From Chalara sp. BL73 (lineage: Eukaryota > Ascomycota > Leotiomycetes > Helotiales), in NCBI GenBank assembly GCA_918026815.1, contig CAKJVC010000010.1, positions 1,490,501-1,554,500 on the forward strand: a DNA stretch of 64,000 bases, written 5' to 3'. Positions 54,907-64,000 of this stretch are shown in pieces. The notes beneath the pieces are model-generated. The model saw only the letters and a program-made list of their open reading frames with translations. It was not told where the DNA came from and searched no databases. The stretch's first letter is position 1, and every line of letters starts with the position of its first letter. A program made the translations under genes and the position numbers.

Positions 54907-55830
54907 CGAACGCCGCTGGGGTCGAAGCTGTAGCCGGGTTAGAGCCTGCCAGGTTTGCTGGGGTAGGGTCATTGACCGAGCATCCGCTTAAGGCCGCCGT
55001 GCCAGAGCTTGCCGGCTGCATTGGGACGGGGTAAGCGGCCGGGAGCTTTAGTAAAAAGGAAGACACGCCGGTTTGAGAGCGGCTCTACGCTCGACGAAAG
55101 GCGCCGACCGGCACTGGCTTTATGCCGTCGGGTACACGCCGAATGTTATGGATACGCTCGTCTAATCCAGTGTTGGCGTACGCGAGGCTCACATCTTCGT
55201 GTGGCTTGATGAACTCTCTTTACAATAACCTTGCGCTTTGTTTCAAGACCCCGGATCTTTGGCTCGGAAGAATTCTTGGCCTGCTTCTCCTCGTGAAAAA
55301 GAACAAATGCCAGTTATGGATATCGTCGAAATGCTAGGTAGCTAGATCACATGCTTTATTCGACCCTTTCGTGTCTGATGGGGGAAACTGAGAATTGGTC
55401 TTGTAATGGGGCCTTGGGATCCCGGATAAATTGCAAAGATTCTTTATTAAGTGTATGAAATAGTACTCTTTTGGATCTCGAGAATTCCTAGATGAATTTG
55501 CTGCATCTTCCGCATTTTGATGGATCTCTTCAAGGTTTTTATCTCGAATGCATCCGTGTGGCACCCAAGCTGAGGTTATAACGAAAACATAGAAAGACGG
55601 ATTCTTCCAGCCAAGAACAGCAAGTCGGAATTGGTAGTTGGGACACTTGTGGTTCTGTATTGGAGAGTATAGTTCAGTTCAACAAGACGTTGAGGGTTAC
55701 GTCAAACCATATCGAATTCAGTGCAGCCTGATGCAATCCCGCGTAACCGCACTCCAGTGGAACACGGCCACGGCGTCGTGGTATCTGCTTCGCCGACGCC
55801 CTATCCTAGCTGAAATTTGGTTTATGTAAT
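54907..55830. other. spacer with uncertain open frames
   Basis: A minus-strand open frame (54809-55066) is rich in Ala, Ser and Pro and overlaps the duplicated segment, so it is not counted as a gene. No other coding frame is convincing. Confidence 0.35.
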
Positions 55831-56227
55831 TGTTGGAATTGTTGAAATAGAAAGAGTCACGTGGCCTTCAGAGAGTATAGGGCAAACTAGTGTCAATTGC
55901 TGAAGGTTGTAGAACTTAAACTACAGGAGAGAATCCCTTTACTTATAGAGGTGTGGTACTCACAGTCGGCATCAGTGTGATGCCTACTGTTGCCTACTGG
56001 TGCCTACAATAGGCTAGGTATGGTCCTTAGACCTAACCTGTTCAACAGGAATGCATGTACATAGCTTCACGCGATCCACCGGACCGCGGGAATTGTGGGT
56101 CTTTTATCACATATATTTACCTGGCAATAGGCCGTAGCTCAGAATGGATCAACTAATACCAGAGCCACACCAGCAAGAGCATAGTCAATTGTACTACGCC
56201 TTTTGCTACGTAGTAGGTATTCCGACA
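55831..56227 (+). repeat. LTR-B copy split by a nested LTR3
   Basis: LTR-B begins TGTTGGAAT at 55831-55839 and resumes GGAATGCATGTACATAGC at 56048, ending GGTATTCCGACA at 56227. Between lies LTR3. The pentamer GGAAT is duplicated on both sides. LTR3 therefore inserted later than LTR-B. Confidence 0.88.
55840..56047 (+). repeat. complete LTR3 (208 bp), target duplication GGAAT
   Basis: It begins TGTTGAAATAGAAAGAGTCA and ends CCTAACCTGTTCAACA. It contains the TGCCTACTGTTGCCTACTGG phrase. Flanks are GGAAT at 55835-55839 and 56048-56052. This is the reference copy for the family. Confidence 0.92.
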
Positions 56228-56485
56228 ATACTTGACGGCCATGGAAGTCATGTTACAGCTCAATTCGATCAATTTTGCAAAGATCATTACATTATTCCAT
56301 TGTGTATGCCTGCGCATTCTTTACATATTTTGCAACTCTTAGATGTTAGTTGCTTTGCGGTGTTAAAGCGTATTTACGGACGAGCTGTAGAACAGCAAAT
56401 AGGGGCCGGTAACCATGTTTCTCGAGCAGCCGCGGATGCTAGTCGAAATATGCCATGCTGCAGGTCGAGTGGAAGTTTGTATTGA
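56228..56485 (+). mobile_element. Fot1/pogo transposase fragment (second acidic motif)
   Basis: Directly after the LTR-B end the frame reads ILDGHGSHVTAQFDQFCKDH, then IPLCMPAHSLHILQLLDVSC, the centre of the DDE_1 domain with its second Asp and downstream QPLD-like position. It ends RSSGSLY at 56485. The catalytic core before it is absent. Inactive. Confidence 0.78.
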
Positions 56486-56899
56486 ATTTTACCGATAAAT
56501 GACGTCTGCCAATGCTGAAAAGTGAGCGTGACATTGTCAACGGGTCCAAGCTTTTCTTGTGATTAGGTGCCTCGATCTTCTCTCACGTCAACAGGCAAGG
56601 CTTTGTACAAGGTTGCCACATGATTCCCAATCTCCTAAGGCGTTTCTAAACTGCGCAAACCTACATATTTGAGCAGGCTAATTAGCATGAGGACCTACGC
56701 TAAGAGGTGAAAGAAATATTGATAAAAAATCGCGAGGACAAGGCTATCATTGGCCTATACTGCTGCGAAATGACACACGTTTTGAGCTGCATAGCCACAC
56801 AGCATAGCACAGCCTCGTTGTTGAGATTGCAGTCTTGAGCATATAAGAAAAGTTGCTCTAATTCAGGCAGGAATTCTGTACATAGTGTTTGTACTCGTC
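56486..56899. other. spacer / promoter of the following gene
   Basis: No gene is seen. The 5' region of the ubiquitin-like-domain gene must lie here. Confidence 0.4.
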
Positions 56900-58385
56900 A
56901 TGGCTGGTGCCACTTTCGGCTCTGTTGGGGATATTATAGCAGTGGGCAATATTGCATGGTCCATTTCAAAGGCCTTAAGCAGCGCAAGGGGTTCTGTTCA
57001 AGAGTACCAAGGCTTAGTGAAAGAACTTAAACTCTTTGGCCAAGCGTTATTACAGGCATGTCTAATCTAACCTACCAATGGCATTTGACTCATTTCACAT
57101 GCTGGCAGGTATTATCAGTCTGGCAAAATTTTGAAAACAGTCCCGAGCTTAATGTTCTGAGTGCCGTTACGGAAGATGCTATCAAAGAATGGCAGACTAC
57201 TTTATCCGAATTTCAGTCGAGATTAGCTAAGAAGTATGGGCATACTTTCTCATCAGATGAATCTAAAAATTGGTTCCGGAATGCGTCCAAAAAGGCGCTT
57301 TGGCTGAAAGAGAAGGAAGAGATCAATGAGTTAAGGAAAAAGTTAAGCCTCTTCAGTAATACTCTGCTCATTTTGACGGAGGCGGCACAAAAGTTCGTTA
57401 CAGTCAAGCCTTACTACAATATGCTAGGATATTGACATCTTGTAGGAAGTCCGACCGATTATCTACAATGGACCAAGCTATTCGAGCTAAGGAGATCAGC
57501 CGGTTGCAGCAAGAGTCTATCATATTGGCTAAAGAGCAGATTTCTAGACAGACAGCCATATGTCAGAGACTAGATTCTCAGGCGCAAAAATCTGCGGCGA
57601 TTCTGTGTACCATGAAGAGCGGCTTCAAGCTCCTGTTACAGTTGCAAACGACTGTCACGGACATCAGGAATATGCTGGCTGACCTTCGGGAGTTTACAAC
57701 ATTACAGCAATCGGTGCCTAGCTGCCTCGGAGGGCATTGGAGTGAAGCCCCAGTTATTCTGGAACTCGCTACTGGGAAGCAGGTTTCAATTCCCTTAGAG
57801 CTAGTAGTTACATGGGGCGTCTTTGATGCCATCCTTGTGGGTCATTTCAAAAGTCAGCCTGCTGCTCAATCAAAAATCCAAAGGCGAGAATTTGCTATCG
57901 AGGATGCTAGAACGGGGCAAGATATATCCAGGGTTTGCGATATAGAGATGGCTTTTTCCCCAGGCCAGAAGGTCGACATGTCTATGATCTTCTTGGATTA
58001 CGATGCAGTTGGGAACACTTGCCCACGTTGCAAAACAGAGTCTGTGTCTCGCTCAGAGAGTAAATCTCAGTGTATAGTTTGCCGGATGTGGTTCCAGCGC
58101 GTTCCCGACGTGACCGATCTTTCTGCCAAACCAGAACTTGAGGTAGCACAAAGCCCAGTAGACACTGAGAACGAAGATACGTCAGCCAGACCGGAAGTAT
58201 GTCCGGCAAACTTCACACGAGTTCGGCTAAGGCGTAAGCAGTCAAGTTGCTTGTCTCCTCGGCGTAATCTGAACAATTGGTGGCAATGCTGCCATTGTGG
58301 GACCTATATTAACCCAGCATGGTATGGAGAGGACTGCGCCGACTGCAATCATGATAAATGTAATTCGTGCATTTGCGTATTCTAG
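56900..58385 (+). CDS. fungal ubiquitin-like (ULD_2-type) domain protein with Cys-rich C-terminus
   Basis: Exons 56900-57055, 57109-57392 and 57446-58385 are in phase and give about 459 aa. The first intron begins GC (CAG then GCATGT), as required by phase. The N-terminus MAGATFGSVGDIIAVGNIAW matches the opening shared by many fungal proteins with a helical bundle before a ubiquitin-like domain; the coiled-coil-like helices continue to about residue 200. Residues near 235-330 form the ubiquitin-like domain (GGHWSEAPVILELATG, VVTWGVFDAILVGHF, GQKVDMSMIFLDY). The C-terminus has CPRCKTES, SQCIVCRMWF, CCHCGTYI and CADCNHDKCNSC, probably zinc-binding. Function is unknown; related proteins occur near NLR-like genes, which would fit a signalling role, but this is an inference. 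Confidence 0.78.
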
Positions 58386-58943
58386 CGTTCCCAATGATTA
58401 TCAGGAAAATGAGTCGAATTCGGTGAGCTACGTACCTTGGGTTTTGGTTACATAATTTTCGTGTTTCTAGCAGCAATGAAGCTGTACATCTTTATGTTCT
58501 GGGAAGAACTTTCTGATATTCAATTCTGCTGGATCTTGTAGCTTGCCACTTTTACATTGTTACAGTTATTATATATCAATCAGTACTAGCAGCACGTCGA
58601 TGTCTTCTAGGCAGAAAAGAAAAAGAGAAGAAGGATTTGCTGGTGGGAATGGTGGGTGAAGATATCCAGATCAGGTGACGACCGAACTGGATAGCATTGA
58701 AAGTTGAGTGTGGTTGCTATCGTTTATGTTCTGTAGGACTAGGATCGGGGCTGCTCGTAGCAGTCGAGAAGTGGAGCGGCCGCATTTGACGGATTGTGTC
58801 GCGATCGTTGTTGAATGATAGGAAGATAGGATTACTGTCACGATTCCATTACAGGCGCCAGTGATAGCTGTTTGTAAGGTATCAAATACGAAGATTCTAA
58901 ACTAAAGAGAAAAGGTGTAACTACTGCTGGAACTGCCCTTATG
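58386..58943. other. spacer
   Basis: No gene is seen here. The segment is AT-rich and lies between the ubiquitin-like gene and a solo LTR. Confidence 0.4.
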
Positions 58944-59148
58944 TAACTGTTAGAATGCATATACATAGTTTCACGCGTTCTATCAGATGATTCAGATCAC
59001 GGGGATTGTTGGTCTTCTACCACTATATAACTGCCTGGCGATAGGCCGTAGCTTAGAGGAATCAATCAAGAATATTAAAACCACACCAGCAAGAACGTAG
59101 TCACAGCTACTACGTCTTTTGCTACGTGGTAGGTATTCCGACAGTAAC
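58944..59148 (+). repeat. solo LTR, family LTR-B, with target duplication GTAAC
   Basis: Bases 58949-59143 run from TGTTAGAATGCATATAC to GGTATTCCGACA. GTAAC flanks both ends exactly (58944-58948 and 59144-59148). Confidence 0.9.
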
Positions 59149-59204
59149 CATGACCATTTCCAAGGTCCTAGCGAGGCGAACCAATGAGCGTTCGCGGTTG
59201 TGGC

Positions 59205-59440
59205 GCTGATAGAACATGGAAATACACAGTAACAATCAGAAGGAATATTGGTGATGCAATTCAGGCTCTCTCCAGAGCATATGTGTGTAGCATACAGATC
59301 TGTAGTAATTTGAGTTGTGAAAAGTCTTCAGCGCTAGCGGGGTCCCAATACGATGACACTCCGGTGTCAGGGTCCGACTACACTGACCCCCAGGGGTCAG
59401 TTTAGACGAATGACTAAGCGCGTTCCGCACCCCACCAAAA
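59205..59440 (+). repeat. dispersed repeat LTR6, copy 3, with two hairpins
   Basis: It begins GCTGATAGAACATGGAAATA and holds GTGAAAAGTCTTCAGCGCTA, as in copies 1 and 2. After CCCAATACGA come two palindromes, TGACACTCCGGTGTCA and CTGACCCCCAGGGGTCAG, then TTTAGACGAATGACTAAG and GCACCCCACCAAAACG. Confidence 0.7.
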
Positions 59441-59462
59441 CGCCACCAGCTGTAAAGAACCC

Positions 59463-59634
59463 GTCACGGCACGAGCTGTGGATCTACAGATACAGAGGGC
59501 AACTGTGGTACTATACGAGAATCTATAGCTGAGGAAGGAAAAGGGAGCTCGAGGAGAGCGAGCTATATATACACGAGGGAGCCCTAGTGGCTCGGCAGCA
59601 GGGCACGTGCCCGACCAGAGTCGGTACCGTGACA
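59463..59634 (-). repeat. LTR4 copy, reverse
   Basis: In reverse it begins TGTCACGGTACCGACTCTGG, holds TATATATAGCTCGCTCTCC and TCAGCTATAGATTCTCGTAT, and ends CTCGTGCCGTGACG. It aligns with 34806-34978 over most of the length. Confidence 0.75.
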
Positions 59635-59648
59635 GAACCTGTAGAAAC

Positions 59649-59831
59649 TGTCACGGTTATCACGTGGCCGGCTCGCCTGCGTTCCCTAACTGGGACTAGT
59701 AGCACATGGCCCGAGAACTTGACTTAGCCGACAGCTTCCGAGATTGTACTTTTTCTCTCCTTAGTTTAGTATTTTCGTATTGAAGCACCTACAACCCGCC
59801 CTTCCAGGCATATAGGACCGTGTTCGTGACA
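59649..59831 (+). repeat. LTR5 copy
   Basis: TGTCACGGTTATCACG to GACCGTGTTCGTGACA, with CTCCTTAGTTTAGTATTTTC and TTGAAGCACCTACAACCC shared with 30534-30694. It follows the reverse LTR4 by 14 bases. Confidence 0.75.
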
Positions 59832-60572
59832 GGTTGGCAAAAAAAAAAAAAGGATGTGGCCTGAAGGTAGATACAGGGCTCCGTAGATGTAGTCCGTGCT
59901 CACATTATTTTTACGCAAAACAGGACGAAACCGATTTTGCAAGCGACTGTACTGTACAGTCAAGCGAAATCGGCTTCTGCTTTGAACTCTTCGAGAACTT
60001 TAACTAAGACATAATGCTACAGTATAGTACTGTTGTCACTGTAGCATGTCGGCCATCAGTGGATTCACTTTTGGTCGCATGGTGCAGTGGTACCATTTTA
60101 TCCATCACAACTGTGGTATGATTTGTATACCGAAAAAAAGATGCGTTCTGAAGGCAAGAGTTTTGGTTTTGGGTGGCAAAGTTGCTTTGCCACCTGTAGG
60201 GAAAGGCCCAGCAGCTGTGACACTAAGCTTTAGTGTATCGGGATGAACCTTTAGCCTGCAAGGATCCTTATTGGGTGAAAGAGGCCGCCGCCCCAAGAAC
60301 ACAGCCTCACTTGCCCATGATAACATTCTGCCCAAGTCGCGTTTTCATCATTGGTGTTTTCTTCAGCAAGACTTGCTTCTACTTACATTATTGATTGATC
60401 ATCCCGCGACTACGGTCTCTTTCTTACCGAAATAGGTCGTCCTATGTCAAGAATCACCAATGCTCTCACAAAACTTGATATAGACTAACTGGACTACAGA
60501 TATAATGATGACGAGTGTTCCTAACGATTAAGATACGCCCGACCCATTCCGTACTACGTCAACCCGGCTACC
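59832..60572. other. spacer with a short repeat copy
   Basis: A poly-A run lies near 59838-59850. At 59892-59952 is the third copy of the short repeat seen at 24513 and 28537. Apart from the promoter region of the next gene nothing else is seen. Confidence 0.45.
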
Positions 60573-61832
60573 ATGGAGACACCGTCCCAGCTTCCGATGT
60601 TGGACGACGATCAGAACCTGCAATTCCCCCAGAGCCCCCTGTGTGAGATCAACGACGCATTCTCCGCCATCGAGCTACGGCCATTCTTAATCTTAATCGA
60701 GGACTTGCATTGGCCGTCTACGAGTGACTTTGACTTCTCATTCTATAATGGCCCTTTTCAGCAGGCCAAGTCCAATCGCATGGCTAACGAACACAAGAGG
60801 ATCAAACAACGAGAGAACCGGTGGCGAAAGAGAGAACAAAAGAGGAAATTGAAGGAAGAAAACCAGGAGATGTTGCTAACCGATCTAATGAGTAACTGCC
60901 AGCACGCGCTTGAGCCAGACAGAGTAGGAAGCACTGAATTTCAGTGCAGTGAGCTCGAACCTAAAGAATCTACGCATTCTGGAAGTGTTGGCAAGAAGAA
61001 GCGACGGAAGCCAAACCAGATCGAGCGAAACATTGCGTACCTTTTGCATCTCGTTGATGAGGAAGACGAGTCTCCTTCGCAGGCGGGTCTGCCATCTAGA
61101 TTCAAAATGGTGAATGACCGTCTGCAGGATGCTAAGGAAGCGGCAAAGACGAGCTTTCACGGCCTTGATGAGATGAAGCGATGTCAGGACCGCTTTGTCT
61201 TAGAGCTGAAATTCTTCCAGAAGGTCCGGCGGAACTGGCCTGCCAGCTTCGACTGGGCCTACCAGAAAATGAACACGCTTGAGCAGGCGATCACCGTGAA
61301 CATTGAAGGTGCAGGGCGTGAGAAGAGGAGGCATATTTTGGAGGAGGTCAAGTCGAAACATGTCGATGCAAAGCTGGATGTCCAAGGGCTGCAGGTTGGG
61401 ATCGATATCGTGGTGGAGTATACCGCAGCTTTGGACAAGCATCTTTCTACTTTATCTCGTCGGATCTCAGAAGCTGAGCCTCAGTACCGGGACTACGAAA
61501 CGTGGGCTAAGCTGTGGAACGAGCAAGATCAGATTCCAGCCATCATCGAAGATTTAGCAAAGCAGTTGAACCAGTCCTCGAACGCCGCACCGACGCTAAA
61601 GCACTTGGAGATGCAGCTAGAGGAGGCTAAGAAGACATTTGGCGATGAATTGCGTATCCGAGAGATCCTCGCGACGAGAAATCAGTATTGGTACGAATAC
61701 CGCAAAAGTCTAGGGCTTGTCCAAGTGAGTATTGCAGGGATAGATATGGTGTCGGTAGATGCTAAGGTGCTCTGTCGTCGTTATGAAAAGGCATTGAAGG
61801 CGTGGAAGGACGCTAAGTGCAGTGGGAAATGA
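60573..61832 (+). CDS. hypothetical coiled-coil protein, 419 aa
   Basis: An intact single-exon frame begins METPSQLPMLDDDQN. Residues 68-102 are strongly basic (KRIKQRENRWRKREQKRKL), followed by a leucine-containing stretch; the spacing is not that of a classical bZIP, which would show Asn and Arg at fixed places. A second basic cluster (GKKKRRKPNQIERN) could be a nuclear signal. The C-terminal 250 residues are rich in Lys, Glu and Leu heptads, predicted to form long coiled coils. No enzyme motif is present. I do not recognise the family. Base composition is like its neighbours. Confidence 0.7.
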   Translation: METPSQLPMLDDDQNLQFPQSPLCEINDAFSAIELRPFLILIEDLHWPSTSDFDFSFYNGPFQQAKSNRMANEHKRIKQRENRWRKREQKRKLKEENQEMLLTDLMSNCQHALEPDRVGSTEFQCSELEPKESTHSGSVGKKKRRKPNQIERNIAYLLHLVDEEDESPSQAGLPSRFKMVNDRLQDAKEAAKTSFHGLDEMKRCQDRFVLELKFFQKVRRNWPASFDWAYQKMNTLEQAITVNIEGAGREKRRHILEEVKSKHVDAKLDVQGLQVGIDIVVEYTAALDKHLSTLSRRISEAEPQYRDYETWAKLWNEQDQIPAIIEDLAKQLNQSSNAAPTLKHLEMQLEEAKKTFGDELRIREILATRNQYWYEYRKSLGLVQVSIAGIDMVSVDAKVLCRRYEKALKAWKDAKCSGK

Positions 61833-61983
61833 CTCAGAAAGTAGACAAATTTTCAAAAGTTTATTGCTCTCTTTAGATATCTCGACCTGAAAACACATAT
61901 AGCCAAATTCCAGGCAAGTGGTAATCATTCAAACTCGACCTTCAGCAGCCCCGTACACATATTAGCAAACTGCGGCCTTTTTT

Positions 61984-61984
<1 letters not shown>

Positions 61985-62022
<38 letters not shown>

Positions 62023-62027
62023 GGGGG
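61985..62027 (+). repeat. A30-G13 homopolymer
   Basis: Thirty A bases are followed directly by thirteen G bases. It lies about 150 bp after the stop of the coiled-coil gene. Such runs are prone to assembly or slippage error, so the exact counts should not be trusted. Confidence 0.8.
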
Positions 62028-62444
62028 AGGTAGGCGAGCGAGAAGGTTCACGTTTCCTTGAATAATAGATATTGAATTCACGAGTAATTGGAGAGCTGTT
62101 AAAAAGAGGTAATAAGATAGTTGATTGAGTTGATAATCATGGTCTTCTCTAAGATAAGACCTGTGTTTATCTTTGCTATGCTTCTTTGATTCAGAATACC
62201 GGACAGTGTATCTCAGTGCCAGTTTTCGGCCGGACATTCGTTGTATTTTCCGTTGAGACTTGAATCTGTCCTCATTACAACCTAGTGGGGAAAAGAGTAA
62301 CAGTCCTGACTAGGCTTATCTGGATGTTCCATACTGTGTAACGCGTTTTAAGTCCGGACTATCTCACAGTGTGGGGCGTACGTTCCGTAGAGAAATGCGC
62401 TTTCGCGTCAAGGTCGCTTAAACCATGAATTGTACGTGCTGTCT

Positions 62445-62635
62445 GGACTTGTGTCGAAAATGGCCGCCAACAAGTCAGAAAAACAAAAGAACAACTTGGT
62501 AAATGATTGGATCCTGAATATCGCCACAGCTTGTGGGCTAGTGGGGTCGCGACTGTTTGTGTCGACTTTGTGTCAAAAATGGCCGCCGACTAGCCAGGAA
62601 CATAGGGCGACAAGTAAATGATTGGATCATGAATC
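62445..62635 (+). repeat. imperfect direct duplication ahead of the zinc-finger gene
   Basis: The phrase GTGTCGAAAATGGCCGCCAA with GTAAATGATTGGATCCTGAA recurs about 118 bases later as GTGTCAAAAATGGCCGCCGA with GTAAATGATTGGATCATGAA. The second unit ends about 90 bp before the ATG at 62727. It may be a duplicated promoter segment; function unknown. Confidence 0.65.
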
Positions 62636-62726
62636 TGGCCGCCGCAGGTCCGCAGTCGGTGTGGAATTGTGGCCTGAGGCAAGAGCGGAGATCGCGGCGG
62701 GCATAAAATTCCACGCTATTCCCACC

Positions 62727-63874
62727 ATGAGATCGTCTCAAGATTCTCTACCAGTGCCAGGCACCCTAGCAAATCCTGAAGCCTTAAGATCTCTAGATCG
62801 CCACACCATCGTGCGTAAGTTTACCATTTAACATGACACTAATGCCCATGATCTACCATCTCTTCGTAGCTCTAAGATAATTAACGGTTATAGGCCTAGG
62901 CGCGCCTTCCGAACCCATCGCTGCGACCGCAGCTGCAGGATTTCTCTTTTGCGACGGCGGTGATTTTGCGCGGAGTCACAGCTCCGCGCAGTTTCCATCG
63001 ACCAGCAACAACATGATCGTCAATTAATACGCTACCGGCCTAGCAGCCCGTCCACAGACCCAGGCCAGCCTTTCTCGGAGTCAGAAGATCTCCTGAACGG
63101 TTTTGACTTCTGGCCGGTCGATCCGGTGTGGACATCGCAGGTCAACTTGCCCACGGTAGACCCGCGGCTACTCCAAGTGAAGTCAACTGCATCCAACTTG
63201 GCGCAAGCTCTGCCGCTGAACGTAGCTGGGTCACCTGTTGATGTACCTCCGGCGTCGCTGGAAGTCTCTGCTCCCATTTCTATATCCATTCAACCTGCTC
63301 GATCCACCACTACCCTTCCGTCGAGTCATCCAGCCATAGGTGGCTCGACTAGCACCCCTCCTTCAGTCTCTCAAGTGCCTCCGACTCAGCTACCCACCGC
63401 AACATTCTCCCAAGCCCTGTATTCCGCGGAACTGCCGCGGTACGTCTCTTACTCGTCCCCGCCGCCGTAAAGTACTCACTAACGCATTCCCACAGCTCAC
63501 ATCTAGAGCCCCGACCGTGGAGGAGCCCCCCTCCCTACGCGAACCGAGTCTTCTGTAATCAGCCAGGACAGCCAGGCTGCCAAAAGCACTTCACAAATGC
63601 GAAAGACAGAGCGCGACACAGGATAACTTGTAAGGCAGTTATAAGGGAAACCCCAGTACGCGGTTGGCGCTGCAAGTGCGATCGTGCCTACCTTCGCTGG
63701 GATAGTTTCCTTAGGCACCACAGGGAGAACGAAACTTGCCCACGGTTGGACAAGGGCCATTATGAGTGTCAATGTGGCAATGAATTCGACGACATCGATG
63801 AGTTTACCTTACATCATGGCTCGGAGAGTACGAAGAGGAGGGGTCGGCCGAAGAAGGGAACCGTACGGATTTAG
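62727..63874 (+). CDS. small zinc-finger protein with AT-hook-like tail
   Basis: Exons 62727-62814, 62992-63439 and 63496-63874 fit in phase, giving about 304 aa. The second acceptor could be placed differently within the first intron. The middle is rich in Ser, Pro and Thr. The C-terminus carries FCNQPGQPGCQKHFTNAKDR with a C-x7-C-x12-H-x3-C pattern, then WRCKCDRAYLRWDSFLRHHR (C-x-C then H-x5-C) and YECQCGNEFDDIDEFTLHH, three zinc-finger-like modules of atypical spacing, and ends TKRRGRPKKGTVRI, with the AT-hook core RGRPKK. It may bind DNA, but family membership is inferred. No other gene is seen before the window ends. Confidence 0.62.
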
Positions 63875-64000
63875 CAGTTGATGGGTTGGAGGATTTTGCT
63901 TGCCGCAGTCGGATTGGGAGATGTGGTTTAGCTGCGGCTGCGTTGTGCTCCGCTTGCAATTCCTTACCACTGACCTGACAGCGGTGGACTTGATATGGGA

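Noticed and set aside
54809..55066. Ala/Ser/Pro-rich open frame, minus strand
   Set aside because: It overlaps the duplicated segment shared with 49351-49445, where the same frame is not maintained; likely chance.
1..64000. Bacterial-type features such as CRISPR arrays, operons and ribosome binding sites
   Set aside because: The DNA is fungal nuclear with spliced genes; none were expected or seen. I also saw no convincing tRNA or rRNA gene, though I could not run a structure search.

Overview
This window is nuclear DNA of a filamentous ascomycete (Pezizomycotina). Coding regions carry many short introns of about 45-110 bases with GT-AG and a few GC-AG ends. The gene families are fungal: HET domains, NACHT/NB-ARC proteins with ankyrin or TPR repeats, LysM and subgroup-C chitinase, DUF7924-like, and Fot1/pogo-type transposases. 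The mix and the load of solo LTRs fit a repeat-rich Leotiomycetes-like genome, but the species cannot be named from the sequence alone.

Layout. 1-4.8 kb: decayed DUF7924-like gene, a truncated gene start and LTR relics. 4.95-8.1 kb: intact HET-NB-ARC-TPR protein (three exons, about 998 aa). 8.5-11.4 kb: a decayed gene, a 276-bp TIR element with a perfect 8-bp target duplication, and a broken HET gene cut by an LTR. 11.8-19.7 kb: a divergent pair, a 12-exon CBM18-GH18 subgroup-C chitinase (about 1165 aa, minus) and a 9-exon secreted protein with about seven LysM-like modules (about 774 aa, plus). 21.5 kb: a small unrecognised gene, then a sugar-transporter relic. 24.9-28.2 kb: NACHT-ankyrin protein (about 1011 aa). 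29-35 kb: decayed genes, an unusual membrane-anchored protein, Fot1/pogo fragments and solo LTRs. 35.5-38.1 kb: membrane-anchored HET protein. 38.6-40.9 kb: Helitron-type PIF1 helicase relic split by an LTR-like insertion. 42.2-45.7 kb: NACHT-ankyrin-ZZ protein (about 1134 aa, minus). 46.8-49.1 kb: fragmented gene. 49.7-53.2 kb: ankyrin protein with a large unrecognised C-terminal part (1186 aa, minus). 53.2-56.5 kb: nested and inverted LTRs. 56.9-58.4 kb: ubiquitin-like-domain protein. 58.9-60 kb: more LTRs. 60.6-61.8 kb: coiled-coil protein. 62.7-63.9 kb: small zinc-finger protein.

The biological theme is a cluster of fungal NLR/STAND and HET genes of the type used in non-self recognition and regulated cell death, next to a chitinase/LysM locus. 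Three NLR genes with different domain architectures carry the same short sequence element 100-165 bp past their stop codons, which I consider the most unusual signal in the window. At least six solo-LTR families occur, several with exact 5-bp target duplications. Exon junctions below were derived by hand from splice motifs and reading-frame phase. Family names are from recognition of motifs, not from database searches.
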